DNA from: an uncultured Candidatus Saccharibacteria bacterium
Lineage (GTDB): Bacteria; Patescibacteriota; Saccharimonadia; Saccharimonadales; Saccharimonadaceae
Length of the DNA stretch: 46,662 bases
NCBI GenBank assembly: GCA_948944455.1
Contig: CARBES010000004.1
Span: 1-46,662 of the forward strand
Direction: 5' to 3'
In this document: one piece after another, positions 40,111 to 46,662 of the stretch
How positions within the stretch are numbered: the stretch's first letter is position 1
Layout of the letters: every line of letters starts with the position of its first letter
Notes under the pieces: model-generated
Seen by the model: only the letters and a program-made list of their open reading frames with translations
The model's database searches: none
Told to the model about the DNA's origin: nothing
Program-made: the position numbers and the translations under genes

Positions 40111-40719
40111 TTACCGAGAAATGCTAGAAGTCGCGCTGTATCGCCTGCCTTCTGTGACGTTTGCTTTTGTATGTTGCTTAATTGTCCGCACACTTCCTTC
40201 TATACTGGAACTATGTGAAGTCGCAAATGGAATGATAGTTTTTCCTTCCAAGTCTTCCGACTCTAGTAGAGTTAAAATAATCTTTGGTACATCGCCCCAC
40301 CAAATGGGGTAACCTAGAAAAATCGTATCATAAGAATCGAGATTAATTTCGCCTTGAATGGCTGGACGCGCTGAGCTGTCGTTTTGTTCGCGATTTGCTC
40401 GACAGTCGCTTCCATAGTCCAAATCGGCCGCCGTGTATGGCATGACTGGAGTAATCTGTAATAAATCACCGCCAACGGTACCATGAATTACTTCAGCAAC
40501 TTTTTCCGTAGTGCCAGTGGCTGAGAAATAAACTGTTGCAACTTTCTTCACTTTGGCGTTCTTTGTTGAATTATTTTGAGTTGGGTTATCTTGCTTAAGC
40601 GGGGTATCGTCCTGAGATTGATCGCTTACTGGCTTAGGCTTCAGAAAAACCGCTAAGCCAACCACGCCTATTATCACTAGCCCAGCGATAATGATTGCCG
40701 TAATAATTTTTTTGCTCAT
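40111..40719 (-). CDS. Membrane-anchored flavodoxin
   Basis: A 202-residue flavodoxin-fold protein. Residues 5-27 form a signal anchor (IITAIIIAGLVIIGVVGLAVFL), then a polar linker to about 55, then the FMN domain: VATVYFSATGTTEKVAEVIH (phosphate loop SATGTT), YDTIFLGYPIWWGDVP (isoalloxazine loop with WW) and IIPFATSHSSSIEGSV. The topology places the flavodoxin outside the membrane, similar to lipoprotein flavodoxins of Firmicutes but here with an uncleaved helix. It is the last gene of the MerR-controlled operon and follows the aldo-keto reductase by seven bases. Its electron donor is unknown. Confidence 0.88.
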   Translation of the reverse strand: MSKKIITAIIIAGLVIIGVVGLAVFLKPKPVSDQSQDDTPLKQDNPTQNNSTKNAKVKKVATVYFSATGTTEKVAEVIHGTVGGDLLQITPVMPYTAADLDYGSDCRANREQNDSSARPAIQGEINLDSYDTIFLGYPIWWGDVPKIILTLLESEDLEGKTIIPFATSHSSSIEGSVRTIKQHTKANVTEGRRYSATSSISR

Positions 40720-40726
40720 TTTCCCC

Positions 40727-41701
40727 CTAATACCAATCGTGTTTTTCGTTTCTATCTAAGCCATTTATTTTTGCCATTTCTTCATCACTTAGGCTAAAAT
40801 GGTAGATTTCGGTATTTTCTCTAATATGCTCCGGATTGCTAGACCCTGGTATGACTACAACTTCCTTTTGGAGATTCCAGCGCAGAATTACCTGCGCAGC
40901 TGACACTTGATGAGATTTAGCAACTTCCAGTATTACTTCATTCTCCAAAATCTCTTTGGTATGTCCGCGCCCGCCAAATGGATACCAACCTTGCATAACA
41001 ATCCCTAATTTTTGAATATATGCTATTACTTCATTTTCTTGATAGAAAGGGTGAATCTCATTTTGTACTAAAGCCGGCATAATAGAAATCTGCGGCAAAA
41101 ACTCTTGCAGTTCTTCAATATACCAGTTCGAGAGTCCGAGTGACCGAATCTTGCCATTCTCCATATATTTTTCCATTGCCTGATAGGCTTTTGCATCTCC
41201 ACTTCCCGGATGGTGTAATAGCATCATATCAATGTACTCGATATCGAGTTTCTCAAGAGCCATTTCGATAGCGGCTTCGGGATTATCATACTGGCTAGGG
41301 TAGATTTTAGTAATGAGAAAAATCTCCGACCGTGGCACTCTGGAATCGCGAATCGCGCGTCCGATTTCAACCTCATTGCCATACATATAGGCTGTGTCTA
41401 TCAAACGCACTCCGCTGTCTATGGCACTACGAATTGCGTTGTAGGCGGTATCGCCAGTTAGGCTATAAGTGCCGATGCCATTTAACGGCATCTTGTGGCC
41501 ACTATTCAAAGTAACAGTTTTATCAGTAAAATCAAATATCCTTAGAACTTGCATGGGACTCTGCTCACCCAACACCGTATCGTCCATTGTATTGTTTTCC
41601 GTTTCCATATGTTGTCCTTGTTGCCTTATGACATGCGTGATACCAACTCCACCACTTACCACTATCACGATTATGCTTAGACTAATTAATACTTTTCGCA
41701 T
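40727..41701 (-). CDS. Membrane-anchored aldo/keto reductase
   Basis: A 324-residue AKR-family oxidoreductase with an N-terminal membrane helix (about 4-25, VLISLSIIVIVVSGGVGITHVI) and a linker to about 50. The (beta/alpha)8 domain follows: the catalytic tetrad is visible as Asp and Tyr in LIDTAYMYGNE, Lys in FLITKIYP and His in MLLHHPGSG. NADPH-binding residues appear in VVIPGSSNPEHIRENTEI. The signal anchor predicts an extracytoplasmic domain, unusual for an NADPH enzyme. It lies between the DXS-like gene (9 bp) and the flavodoxin gene (7 bp) in a MerR-regulated operon. Confidence 0.9.
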   Translation of the reverse strand: MRKVLISLSIIVIVVSGGVGITHVIRQQGQHMETENNTMDDTVLGEQSPMQVLRIFDFTDKTVTLNSGHKMPLNGIGTYSLTGDTAYNAIRSAIDSGVRLIDTAYMYGNEVEIGRAIRDSRVPRSEIFLITKIYPSQYDNPEAAIEMALEKLDIEYIDMMLLHHPGSGDAKAYQAMEKYMENGKIRSLGLSNWYIEELQEFLPQISIMPALVQNEIHPFYQENEVIAYIQKLGIVMQGWYPFGGRGHTKEILENEVILEVAKSHQVSAAQVILRWNLQKEVVVIPGSSNPEHIRENTEIYHFSLSDEEMAKINGLDRNEKHDWY

Positions 41702-41710
41702 TGTTCTGAC

Positions 41711-43474
41711 CTAGAATAGTTTTTGCACATCCGCTACAATTTGTTCAGTCGTAAGACCAAGTTGTTCTAGAAGTTCTTCGGGGTCATAACGGTCGTAAAA
41801 TTCTTTCTCCAGACCATAATTCAAAACTCGCATTTTAGGGTCATCACCATAAAAACTCGCAATTCTCTCGCCAAAACCACCATCTTTAATGCCGTCCTCC
41901 AGAGTAATTACTAGAGAATGTCCAACTTTTAAGCTGTTTAATAGTTCACTATCGATTCCCGACAAGAAGCGTGGATTGATCAAGGTAGGCGTAAAACCTA
42001 GTTGCCTTTTAATGGCTTGGGCCAATTCCTCACCTCGCTGATAAAAATCCCCAGCCGCAATAATCGCTACTTCTTCGCCCTTTTGTTCGACTTTGTACTT
42101 ATTTAGATCACCATAATCAGTATCAGCCGTGCGCCCATCTTCTACCACACCATTCCCTGGCATTAAAATCATCACCGGATGCTCTGTTTGCTCAACCGAC
42201 CACTCTAGCATCGCCAAGTATTCTGCCTTATTTGTTGGCGCCAGCATAACTAAATTGGGGATATGTGAGAACGTGGCAATCGTAAAAATCCCTAGATGCG
42301 TCACATCGGTGAGGCCAGCAAACGAAGTAAAGTTCAAAACAATCGTCGCCGGATTACTATCAATACATAAGTCTTGTGAAATTTGATCGTAAGTTCGTTG
42401 AATGAAGGTTGCGTTGGTGCCAAGTACTGGCTTACCACCATTTTTAGCAATCCCAGATACGAGCGCCACAGCTTGTTCTTCGGCAATTCCCACATCTACA
42501 AATTGCTGACCAGCCTGCTCGCGTTTAGTTTTCGTAAAGCCAATCGTGCTCGGCATCGCTGGAGTCACGGCAACCACAGTTGGATCGTTCGCCATTTTTT
42601 CAAGCAGATAATCTGCTGTTAATTCATCATAAGTTTCCCCCTCGCCAAAATTAATCGTTGGCTCACCAGTTTCCGGATCAAATGGTACCGACCAATGCCA
42701 ATTTTCTTTATTTTCTTCAGCGATTTTGTAGCCTTTGCCTTTGGTTGTATTAATATGAACTACAATCGGGTGATTGATGTCTTTCACTTTTTCAAAAACG
42801 GCAATCATTTTGGTAAGGCTATTTCCTTCGGCTTCATAAATATAATCTAGCCCCATCGCTTTAAAAAAGTTATTTTCCGCTTTGCCGTTAGTTTCACGAA
42901 GTAGGGCGAGATTTTGATATAAACCGCCGTGATTTTCGGCAATCGACTGTTGGTTATCATTGACGACAATGATTAGATTGGAGTTTAATTCCGACCCGGC
43001 AAAGTCTAAGCCCTCTAAAGCTTCGCCACCACTCAGACTACCATCACCAATCACGGCGATGATATTTTCCGAATCGCCTTTAAGGTCGCGTCCTTTTGCG
43101 AGACCGGTCGCCAGGGAAATTGAGGTTGAAGTGTGTCCAACCGTAAAGAAATCATGTTCGGACTCTTTTGGGTCGGTGTGGCCAGAAATCTCATCAAAGC
43201 GTTTTTCGTCTAGAAAACCATACTTTCGTCCGGTTAAGATCTTGTGCGGATAACTTTGGTGCGAGACGTCGAAAACGAACTTATCGATTGGGGAATTAAA
43301 TACGTAGTGCATGGCAATTTCTGCTTCGACCATGCCGAAATTTGGCCCAAAATGTCCTTGATGTTTAGCCAATCGATTCATTAGTGCATTACGGATGTCG
43401 CTTGCTAATTCTTCTAACTCTGGTAAGGATAACTTTTTCAAATCCGACGGAGCATTGATTCTGTCTAAAATCAT
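41711..43474 (-). CDS. 1-deoxy-D-xylulose-5-phosphate synthase-like thiamine enzyme
   Basis: A 587-residue transketolase-family enzyme of the DXS type. It starts LDRINAPSDLKKLSLPELEELASDIR, has HFGPNFGMVEAEIAMHYVF, the thiamine diphosphate motif GDGSLSGGEALEGLDFAG up to VVNDNQQSIAEN, and the pyrimidine domain with FVDVGIAEEQAVALVSGIAK. True DXS makes DXP from pyruvate and glyceraldehyde-3-phosphate. This copy is shorter than typical DXS (about 620) and sits in an inducible operon with redox proteins, so it may be a specialised paralogue. The ATG at 43474 follows GGAAG; a longer upstream frame overlaps the MerR promoter region and gene and is rejected. Confidence 0.88.
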   Translation of the reverse strand: MILDRINAPSDLKKLSLPELEELASDIRNALMNRLAKHQGHFGPNFGMVEAEIAMHYVFNSPIDKFVFDVSHQSYPHKILTGRKYGFLDEKRFDEISGHTDPKESEHDFFTVGHTSTSISLATGLAKGRDLKGDSENIIAVIGDGSLSGGEALEGLDFAGSELNSNLIIVVNDNQQSIAENHGGLYQNLALLRETNGKAENNFFKAMGLDYIYEAEGNSLTKMIAVFEKVKDINHPIVVHINTTKGKGYKIAEENKENWHWSVPFDPETGEPTINFGEGETYDELTADYLLEKMANDPTVVAVTPAMPSTIGFTKTKREQAGQQFVDVGIAEEQAVALVSGIAKNGGKPVLGTNATFIQRTYDQISQDLCIDSNPATIVLNFTSFAGLTDVTHLGIFTIATFSHIPNLVMLAPTNKAEYLAMLEWSVEQTEHPVMILMPGNGVVEDGRTADTDYGDLNKYKVEQKGEEVAIIAAGDFYQRGEELAQAIKRQLGFTPTLINPRFLSGIDSELLNSLKVGHSLVITLEDGIKDGGFGERIASFYGDDPKMRVLNYGLEKEFYDRYDPEELLEQLGLTTEQIVADVQKLF

Positions 43475-43487
43475 TTTTCTTCCTTTC

Positions 43488-43516
43488 TTGATTTTAGTGT
43501 TTAGATGATTTATACT
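43488..43516 (+). promoter_or_regulatory. Promoter of the merR gene
   Basis: TTGATT (43488-43493), 17 bp, TATACT (43511-43516). It faces the divergent promoter, and its start site falls within the other promoter's -10. Confidence 0.75.
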
Positions 43517-43517
43517 G

Positions 43518-43548
43518 ATTCTAATACCTAAACCTAACTTTAGGTCAA
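43518..43548 (-). promoter_or_regulatory. MerR-type promoter with 19-bp spacer and operator
   Basis: On the minus strand TTGACC (43543-43548), a 19-bp spacer and TAGAAT (43518-43523). An inverted repeat ACCTAAA-N6-TTTAGGT (43526-43545) fills the spacer. Long 19-bp spacers carrying the regulator's operator are the hallmark of MerR-activated promoters. Confidence 0.88.
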
Positions 43549-43556
43549 GAGTTTTT

Positions 43557-44018
43557 ATGAAAGAAGAAAGATTATACACAATAGGCGAAGTAGCAGAAAT
43601 GCTAAACTTACCTATCTCAACTTTGCGCTACTACGATAAAGAAGGGCTTTTAATTACAATCGAACGCGATAGTAGCAGTGGGGTGCGCAAGTTTAACCAA
43701 CAAACACTTGAGGCTCTTAGGCTGATAGAATGTCTGAAGAAATCTGGTATGCAGATAAAAGCCATTAAAGAGTTTATGTATTGGTGCACGCTTGGCAGTC
43801 GAACGATCACGAAGCGTAAACAGATGTTTATTGAGCAGCGTAAGAATATCGAAAGAGAAATCGCGGAATTAGAAAAGGCTCTGGCCATGATCAAATATAA
43901 GTGCTGGTACTACTGTGAAGCGGAAAAAGATGGCGACGAGCGGCGCGTCAAGAATATATCGTTGGAGCAAATGCCGTCGTGTATTCGCGAGGCCTACGAG
44001 AAAGCCTTTTTAGATTAA
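43557..44018 (+). CDS. MerR family transcriptional regulator
   Basis: A 153-residue activator. The winged-helix domain is at residues 5-75: YTIGEVAEMLNLPISTLRYYDKEGLL, then RKFNQQTLEALRLIECLKKSGM. A long dimerisation helix follows (RKQMFIEQRKNIEREIAELEKALAMIKYK), then a short effector region with CWYYCEAEKDG, whose Cys pair might sense thiol or electrophile stress. The type resembles Firmicutes MerR proteins next to AKR genes that respond to aldehydes or oxidants. It is divergent from the DXS-like/AKR/flavodoxin operon and its operator lies between. Confidence 0.93.
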   Translation: MKEERLYTIGEVAEMLNLPISTLRYYDKEGLLITIERDSSSGVRKFNQQTLEALRLIECLKKSGMQIKAIKEFMYWCTLGSRTITKRKQMFIEQRKNIEREIAELEKALAMIKYKCWYYCEAEKDGDERRVKNISLEQMPSCIREAYEKAFLD

Positions 44019-44024
44019 GGATAA

Positions 44025-44798
44025 CTAGCATTTCTCAATATCTCTCGTATTCATCGCCGCCCAAACCTGTCCGCGCGCCATTGGCACGGCACGATCGCCG
44101 TTGATTTGCGTGATAATGTAGCAGTCGTCATATTGGCGCAGATGCCGGCCGTCATAATCTACTTTGCGCAGTGGTCGCACGGTGTCGCCGACTTTGAATG
44201 TTGGCACTGGCTCGGCCACCGCGTCCGCCTTCGGTGTGGAAACTGGCGCAGAAACCGCCGTATTTGCCGTCTGCGCGGCTTCTGTCTGCGAGTTGGTAGT
44301 TGATACCATCATGGCTTTCGGACACGCATATCGCGCCCCTACGGCATCCAAATTAAGATAATGTGTGCCGACTGCCAGTGGATTCCAGTTTGCATCATTT
44401 ACAATGTTATTCTTCGCATCTTTGACGATTCCGGTGTGGCCGTATTGTCCGCTATTGTAGCCAAAAATCGCGCCGTCCATCTTCGTGCATTCCACCCACC
44501 CCAACTTCTGAATCAGATAGTCAATCATTTTATCGCCGTTGCATGGCCCGTAGTCCGAATGCGGCGCATAGTTCATTCTGATGCCAGTCGCGAGAAACCA
44601 CGAGTATTTGGAACACTGCCAACCTTTGCCGCCGTCTTTGTCGCCGTCCGGCAGGATGCGCTGAATCGGCATAATGTCCGCGCCCTGCCCGACTTCTAGT
44701 TCTTCGGCAATCTCGTCAATTTCTGAATCACTAGGCGCAGCTTCTGCTTCGGTCTGCGATTCGTCAGCCGTATGCTTCGGCGTAATGGCTTGCTCCAC
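44025..44798 (-). CDS. CHAP-domain lysin, phage-like, probably 5'-damaged
   Basis: A 257-residue frame starting with a GTG that is not preceded by a good ribosome site. After an acidic N-terminal stretch, the CHAP domain (about 55-165) shows the catalytic Cys in GWQCSKYSWFLATG and His in GQYGHTGIVKD, followed by NDANWNP. A Ala/Pro/Thr linker leads to a C-terminal SH3-like beta module (FKVGDTVRPLRKVDYDGRHL, YIITQINGDRAVPMA) for cell-wall binding. The domain order is that of phage endolysins. The frame stays open upstream into the neighbouring phage-like fragment, so the true gene may be a frameshifted fusion. It ends 6 bp from the merR stop (convergent). Confidence 0.75.
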   Translation of the reverse strand: MEQAITPKHTADESQTEAEAAPSDSEIDEIAEELEVGQGADIMPIQRILPDGDKDGGKGWQCSKYSWFLATGIRMNYAPHSDYGPCNGDKMIDYLIQKLGWVECTKMDGAIFGYNSGQYGHTGIVKDAKNNIVNDANWNPLAVGTHYLNLDAVGARYACPKAMMVSTTNSQTEAAQTANTAVSAPVSTPKADAVAEPVPTFKVGDTVRPLRKVDYDGRHLRQYDDCYIITQINGDRAVPMARGQVWAAMNTRDIEKC

Positions 44799-44983
44799 AT
44801 CCGCCCGAATCCCTTGCCAGTCAAATCTTCCGGCACATCTATTTCTGATACATTGCGGCTCAACGAATTGTTAAGCCGCAGTTCGGCCACTTCACGAAAC
44901 AGGTCAAAGTTCTGCGCTTCGCGCTCGGTCAATTCTCGCCCGATAAAGGCTTCGTATTCAGTTGTAGTAAGTAAAATCGTCAT
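44696..44983 (-). pseudogene. Phage head-tail connector-like fragment, frameshifted
   Basis: From the ATG at 44983 the first 54 residues (MTILLTTTEYEAFIGRELTE, then AQNFDLFREVAELRLNN) look like the N-terminus of phage gp6-type head-tail connector proteins. After about residue 54 the frame turns into Arg/Lys-rich sequence that is a shadow of the CHAP-lysin frame, which itself continues naturally as DWQGIRADVEQAI. A single-base shift near 44822 would join the two parts. I read this as a prophage remnant in which a structural gene has been joined to a lysin and then broken. Confidence 0.45.
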
Positions 44984-45041
44984 TCTGTGGTTTATTGTGT
45001 AAATACATAAGATATACGACAAACCGCAATCAGAAAAATGT

Positions 45042-45168
45042 TATACTATAACTAGGAGTGCGAGTGAAAAGATATTAAAAATATCTTTTCCGAGCCGACG
45101 AGGTTATTTCTTATGCGTTAGCATAAGATAAAGATAAAGATAAATTACAATCTGATGAGGTGTTGTGT
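45042..45168 (+). promoter_or_regulatory. Structured leader with two mini-ORFs ahead of the HEAT-like gene
   Basis: A -10 (TATACT, 45042-45047) is followed by AGGAG and a four-codon ORF (GTG AAA AGA TAT, stop) that overlaps an 11-bp hairpin (GAAAAGATATT / AATATCTTTTC). A second hairpin (CTTATGC / GCATAAG) contains an ATG CGT TAG mini-ORF preceded by GAGG. Then come three ATAAAG-type repeats and the real gene. It may be an attenuator; no known riboswitch was recognised. Confidence 0.45.
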
Positions 45169-45597
45169 ATGAAAGAAAAAATAGAAAATTTGTATAATGA
45201 AGATAATGATTGTGCTTATCAGACATTGCTAGAACTAGAAACAACAACCACTGAATCAAATGAGTTGTATAACTATTTTAATGAATTCCTAAATATGCTA
45301 AGTGATGAAAAAACATTTATAAGAGTTCGCGGATTTAGGCTGATTTGTTCTCTAGCGAAATGGGATAGTGAGAATAAAATAAATCATAATATTGATATAA
45401 TATTAAAAGAATTAGAAGATGAAAAAGGAACATCGGTAAGGCAAAGTTTAGAAAAACTCAATTTGATTTTAATGTATAAAACTGAACTTACAGATGTTAT
45501 AGAAAATAAATTAAGAAATTTAGATTTGTCTAAATATAAAGAAAGTATGCAATCTTTAATCAAAAAAGATGTAAATTATATTTTAGAACATCTATAA
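45169..45597 (+). CDS. HEAT-like helical protein of the Firmicutes 'SufBD protein' type
   Basis: A 142-residue all-helical soluble protein. DCAYQTLLELETTTTESNELYNYFNEFLNML, DEKTFIRVRGFRLICSLAKWD and YKESMQSLIKKDV are close to a family in Firmicutes that databases often label 'SufBD protein', although it has no relation to the SufBD scaffold and looks like a short HEAT-repeat array. The function is unknown. The gene is much more AT-rich than its neighbours and uses A/T-ending codons, suggesting recent acquisition from a low-GC host-associated Firmicute. ATG 45169 follows GATGAGG. Confidence 0.7.
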   Translation: MKEKIENLYNEDNDCAYQTLLELETTTTESNELYNYFNEFLNMLSDEKTFIRVRGFRLICSLAKWDSENKINHNIDIILKELEDEKGTSVRQSLEKLNLILMYKTELTDVIENKLRNLDLSKYKESMQSLIKKDVNYILEHL

Positions 45598-45629
45598 TGC
45601 AGATTACAATTTGAAAGTGAGATGAAGTA

Positions 45630-46106
45630 ATGAATATTCACTTTGGATTTTCATATATAGGTTTAATATTTTTGTTAATGTTAATGATACCTAATATAAT
45701 ATGGAGTAAAAACAAACCTAAAGACTACAATATATATGTTAAAAATGAAAATAAAGTGTTACTACTATTTGAGAGAATTGGAGAAATGCTAGTAACTTGC
45801 GTATCATTGATATTTAGTGATTTTAATATAAATAAAATATCTAGTTGGTCTAGTATATTACTAATTGCATTTATTTTGATGATTTTATATGAAATATATT
45901 GGATTAAATACTTCAAAAGCAATAGAACAATGAAAGATATGTATGGTAGTCTATTTGGAATACCAGTTGCAGGAGCAACCTTGCCAGTATTTGCATTTCT
46001 ATTACTAGGTATATATGGTAAAAATGTGTTCTTAATTATTGCAACAATTATATTAGGAATTGGACATATAGGAATACACTTAAATCATAGAAAAGAAGTT
46101 AGATAA
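45630..46106 (+). CDS. Small integral membrane protein, low-GC origin
   Basis: A 158-residue protein with four to five helices (about 5-25, 48-65, 70-92, 112-130, 132-152). IGLIFLLMLMIPNIIWSKNKP at the start and GSLFGIPVAGATLPVFAFLLLGIYGKN are recognisable from uncharacterised Clostridia membrane proteins. No catalytic motif is visible. It has the same AT-rich composition as the preceding gene and a GTGAGATGAAG ribosome site. Both genes are bracketed by copies of an ATTACAATYT sequence and probably arrived together. Confidence 0.7.
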   Translation: MNIHFGFSYIGLIFLLMLMIPNIIWSKNKPKDYNIYVKNENKVLLLFERIGEMLVTCVSLIFSDFNINKISSWSSILLIAFILMILYEIYWIKYFKSNRTMKDMYGSLFGIPVAGATLPVFAFLLLGIYGKNVFLIIATIILGIGHIGIHLNHRKEVR

Positions 46107-46183
46107 ATTACAATTTAATCGTTTCACTTCTAGGGCGCGCCGGGGCTTGCTCTCGGCCGCTTTTGTTTTATAGTAGGCTTTTT

Positions 46184-46216
46184 CACTTATGATTATTATA
46201 TCATAAGTGGTATAAT
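46184..46216 (+). promoter_or_regulatory. Palindrome and -10 box ahead of the broken isochorismatase gene
   Basis: Two 9-bp arms (CACTTATGA 46184-46192 and TCATAAGTG 46201-46209) end one base before TATAAT (46211-46216). The arms would cover the spacer and -35 zone, so this looks like a repressor operator. Confidence 0.6.
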
Positions 46217-46248
46217 AAGATTAAGAATAATGAATAAAGGTATTGCCC

Positions 46249-46662
46249 ATGACAAAAGCCCTACTCGTGATAGATATGCAAAATATCTGTGTTGGCAAGA
46301 ATAGTGTGCCGTTCTTCCAATACGACAAGGAAAACTGACTTACAAATGTTAATTCTGCCATCGCTAACAATAATGGCAATCTTATAATTTATGTGAAAAA
46401 CATTATGCCTGATAATTTCCTAAATCGCCACTTCGCGCCGTTCAAAGCCTTTGATAACACTCCTGCTACAAAATTAGCAGATGGCCTAAAAGTCGTGTCG
46501 GATCATATTTTCAAGAAATACAAGGGCGATGCGTTAAGCAATCCAGATTTACTGAGATTACTGTCAGACAATAATATCACAGAAACCGAGCTGGACGGGC
46601 TGCGCCAGGAAAAAGACAAGTTGGAGCGCCAGCGGAAAAAACTGCTGGAAGCGCATTATAAT
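46249..46662 (+). pseudogene. Isochorismatase-family gene with in-frame stop, joined to serine-recombinase-like sequence
   Basis: From ATG 46249 the frame reads TKALLVIDMQNICVG, then SVPFFQYDKEN, an in-frame TGA (about 46336), and continues without shift as LTNVNSAIANNNGNLIIYVK, HFAPFKAFDNTPATKLADGL, KVVSDHIFKKYKGDALSNPD. This is a cysteine-hydrolase (isochorismatase-like) N-terminal half with the first catalytic Asp in VIDMQN. After DNNITETE, where homologues have the VGVDGGGCV segment with the catalytic Cys, the sequence changes to LDGLRQEKDKLERQRKKLLE, which resembles the coiled-coil/zinc-ribbon region of large serine recombinases. The gene is thus broken twice. It runs off the window. Confidence 0.6.

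Noticed and set aside
46336..46338. UGA read as Gly or Trp (alternative code) in the isochorismatase-like frame
   Set aside because: prfB (RF2) is intact and the gene is also broken downstream, so a nonsense mutation is simpler.
1..46662. CRISPR arrays, tRNA or rRNA genes, complete insertion sequences
   Set aside because: No regularly spaced repeats, no tRNA-like cloverleaf ends and no transposase with terminal repeats were noticed; only an inverted-repeat cassette element and recombinase-like residues at the right edge.

Overview
The window looks like a chromosome segment of a member of the Patescibacteria/CPR, most probably Candidatus Saccharibacteria (TM7). Evidence for this is compact gene packing, housekeeping genes in reduced or divergent forms (a short MetK, a DnaX without its zinc module, a SecA without the C-terminal zinc site), many single-domain proteins, and a MurD-MurL pair for D-glutamate. 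A normal prfB (RF2) indicates that UGA is a stop codon, which argues against the Gracilibacteria/SR1 code. The assignment rests on protein resemblance by eye; no 16S rRNA gene is present.

Layout. 1-2.4 kb: the 3' part of rplL, an unrecognised minus-strand gene with a textbook sigma70 promoter, and a secreted protein. 2.6-6.0 kb: a replication block (small conserved gene, dnaX, dnaB). 6.0-6.6 kb: two head-to-head C-terminal fragments of a FISUMP/C-type-lectin-like surface domain, enclosed by a 44-bp inverted repeat. 6.7-12.9 kb: a GT39-like membrane protein, ybaB, hpf, secA and an M16 protease. 12.9-21.3 kb: cell wall and division genes (murD, murL, prfB, ftsE, ftsX, a PcsB-like CHAP hydrolase, an S41 protease). 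21.3-27.0 kb: glutaredoxin, two alpha/beta hydrolases, a GT4 enzyme, smpB, xth and a kinase-fold-like protein. 27.0-27.8 kb: a third FISUMP fragment and non-coding sequence with a possible very short transcription unit. 27.8-31.4 kb: a CDP-alcohol phosphatidyltransferase, a second GT4, metK and a DUF6512-like membrane protein. 31.7-35.9 kb: a GntR/YtrA-type regulator with two ABC exporters, the second behind a promoter containing a C10 tract. 36-39 kb: a membrane protein, a Y-family polymerase with a YolD-like partner, and a metallo-beta-lactamase-fold remnant. 39-44 kb: a CDF metal exporter and a MerR-controlled divergent operon (DXS-like enzyme, membrane-anchored aldo-keto reductase, membrane-anchored flavodoxin). 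44-46.7 kb: accessory DNA with phage-like lysin remnants, two AT-rich Firmicutes-like small genes, and a broken isochorismatase-family gene that runs into a serine-recombinase-like sequence at the window edge.

Two gene-start styles stand out. At least nine genes, mostly housekeeping, have a -10 box (often extended TGnTATAAT) only 6-7 nt upstream of the start codon, so their mRNAs should be leaderless. Operon-internal genes and several accessory genes instead carry Shine-Dalgarno sequences; many of the latter have consensus -35/-10 promoters with 17-bp spacing.

The most unusual element is the set of silent FISUMP C-terminal cassettes. They share a 5' boundary (the FVRSG codons) and a 3' boundary (the LRCLxI codons plus about 16 bp past the stop), which suggests donor cassettes for recombination into an expressed surface gene elsewhere.
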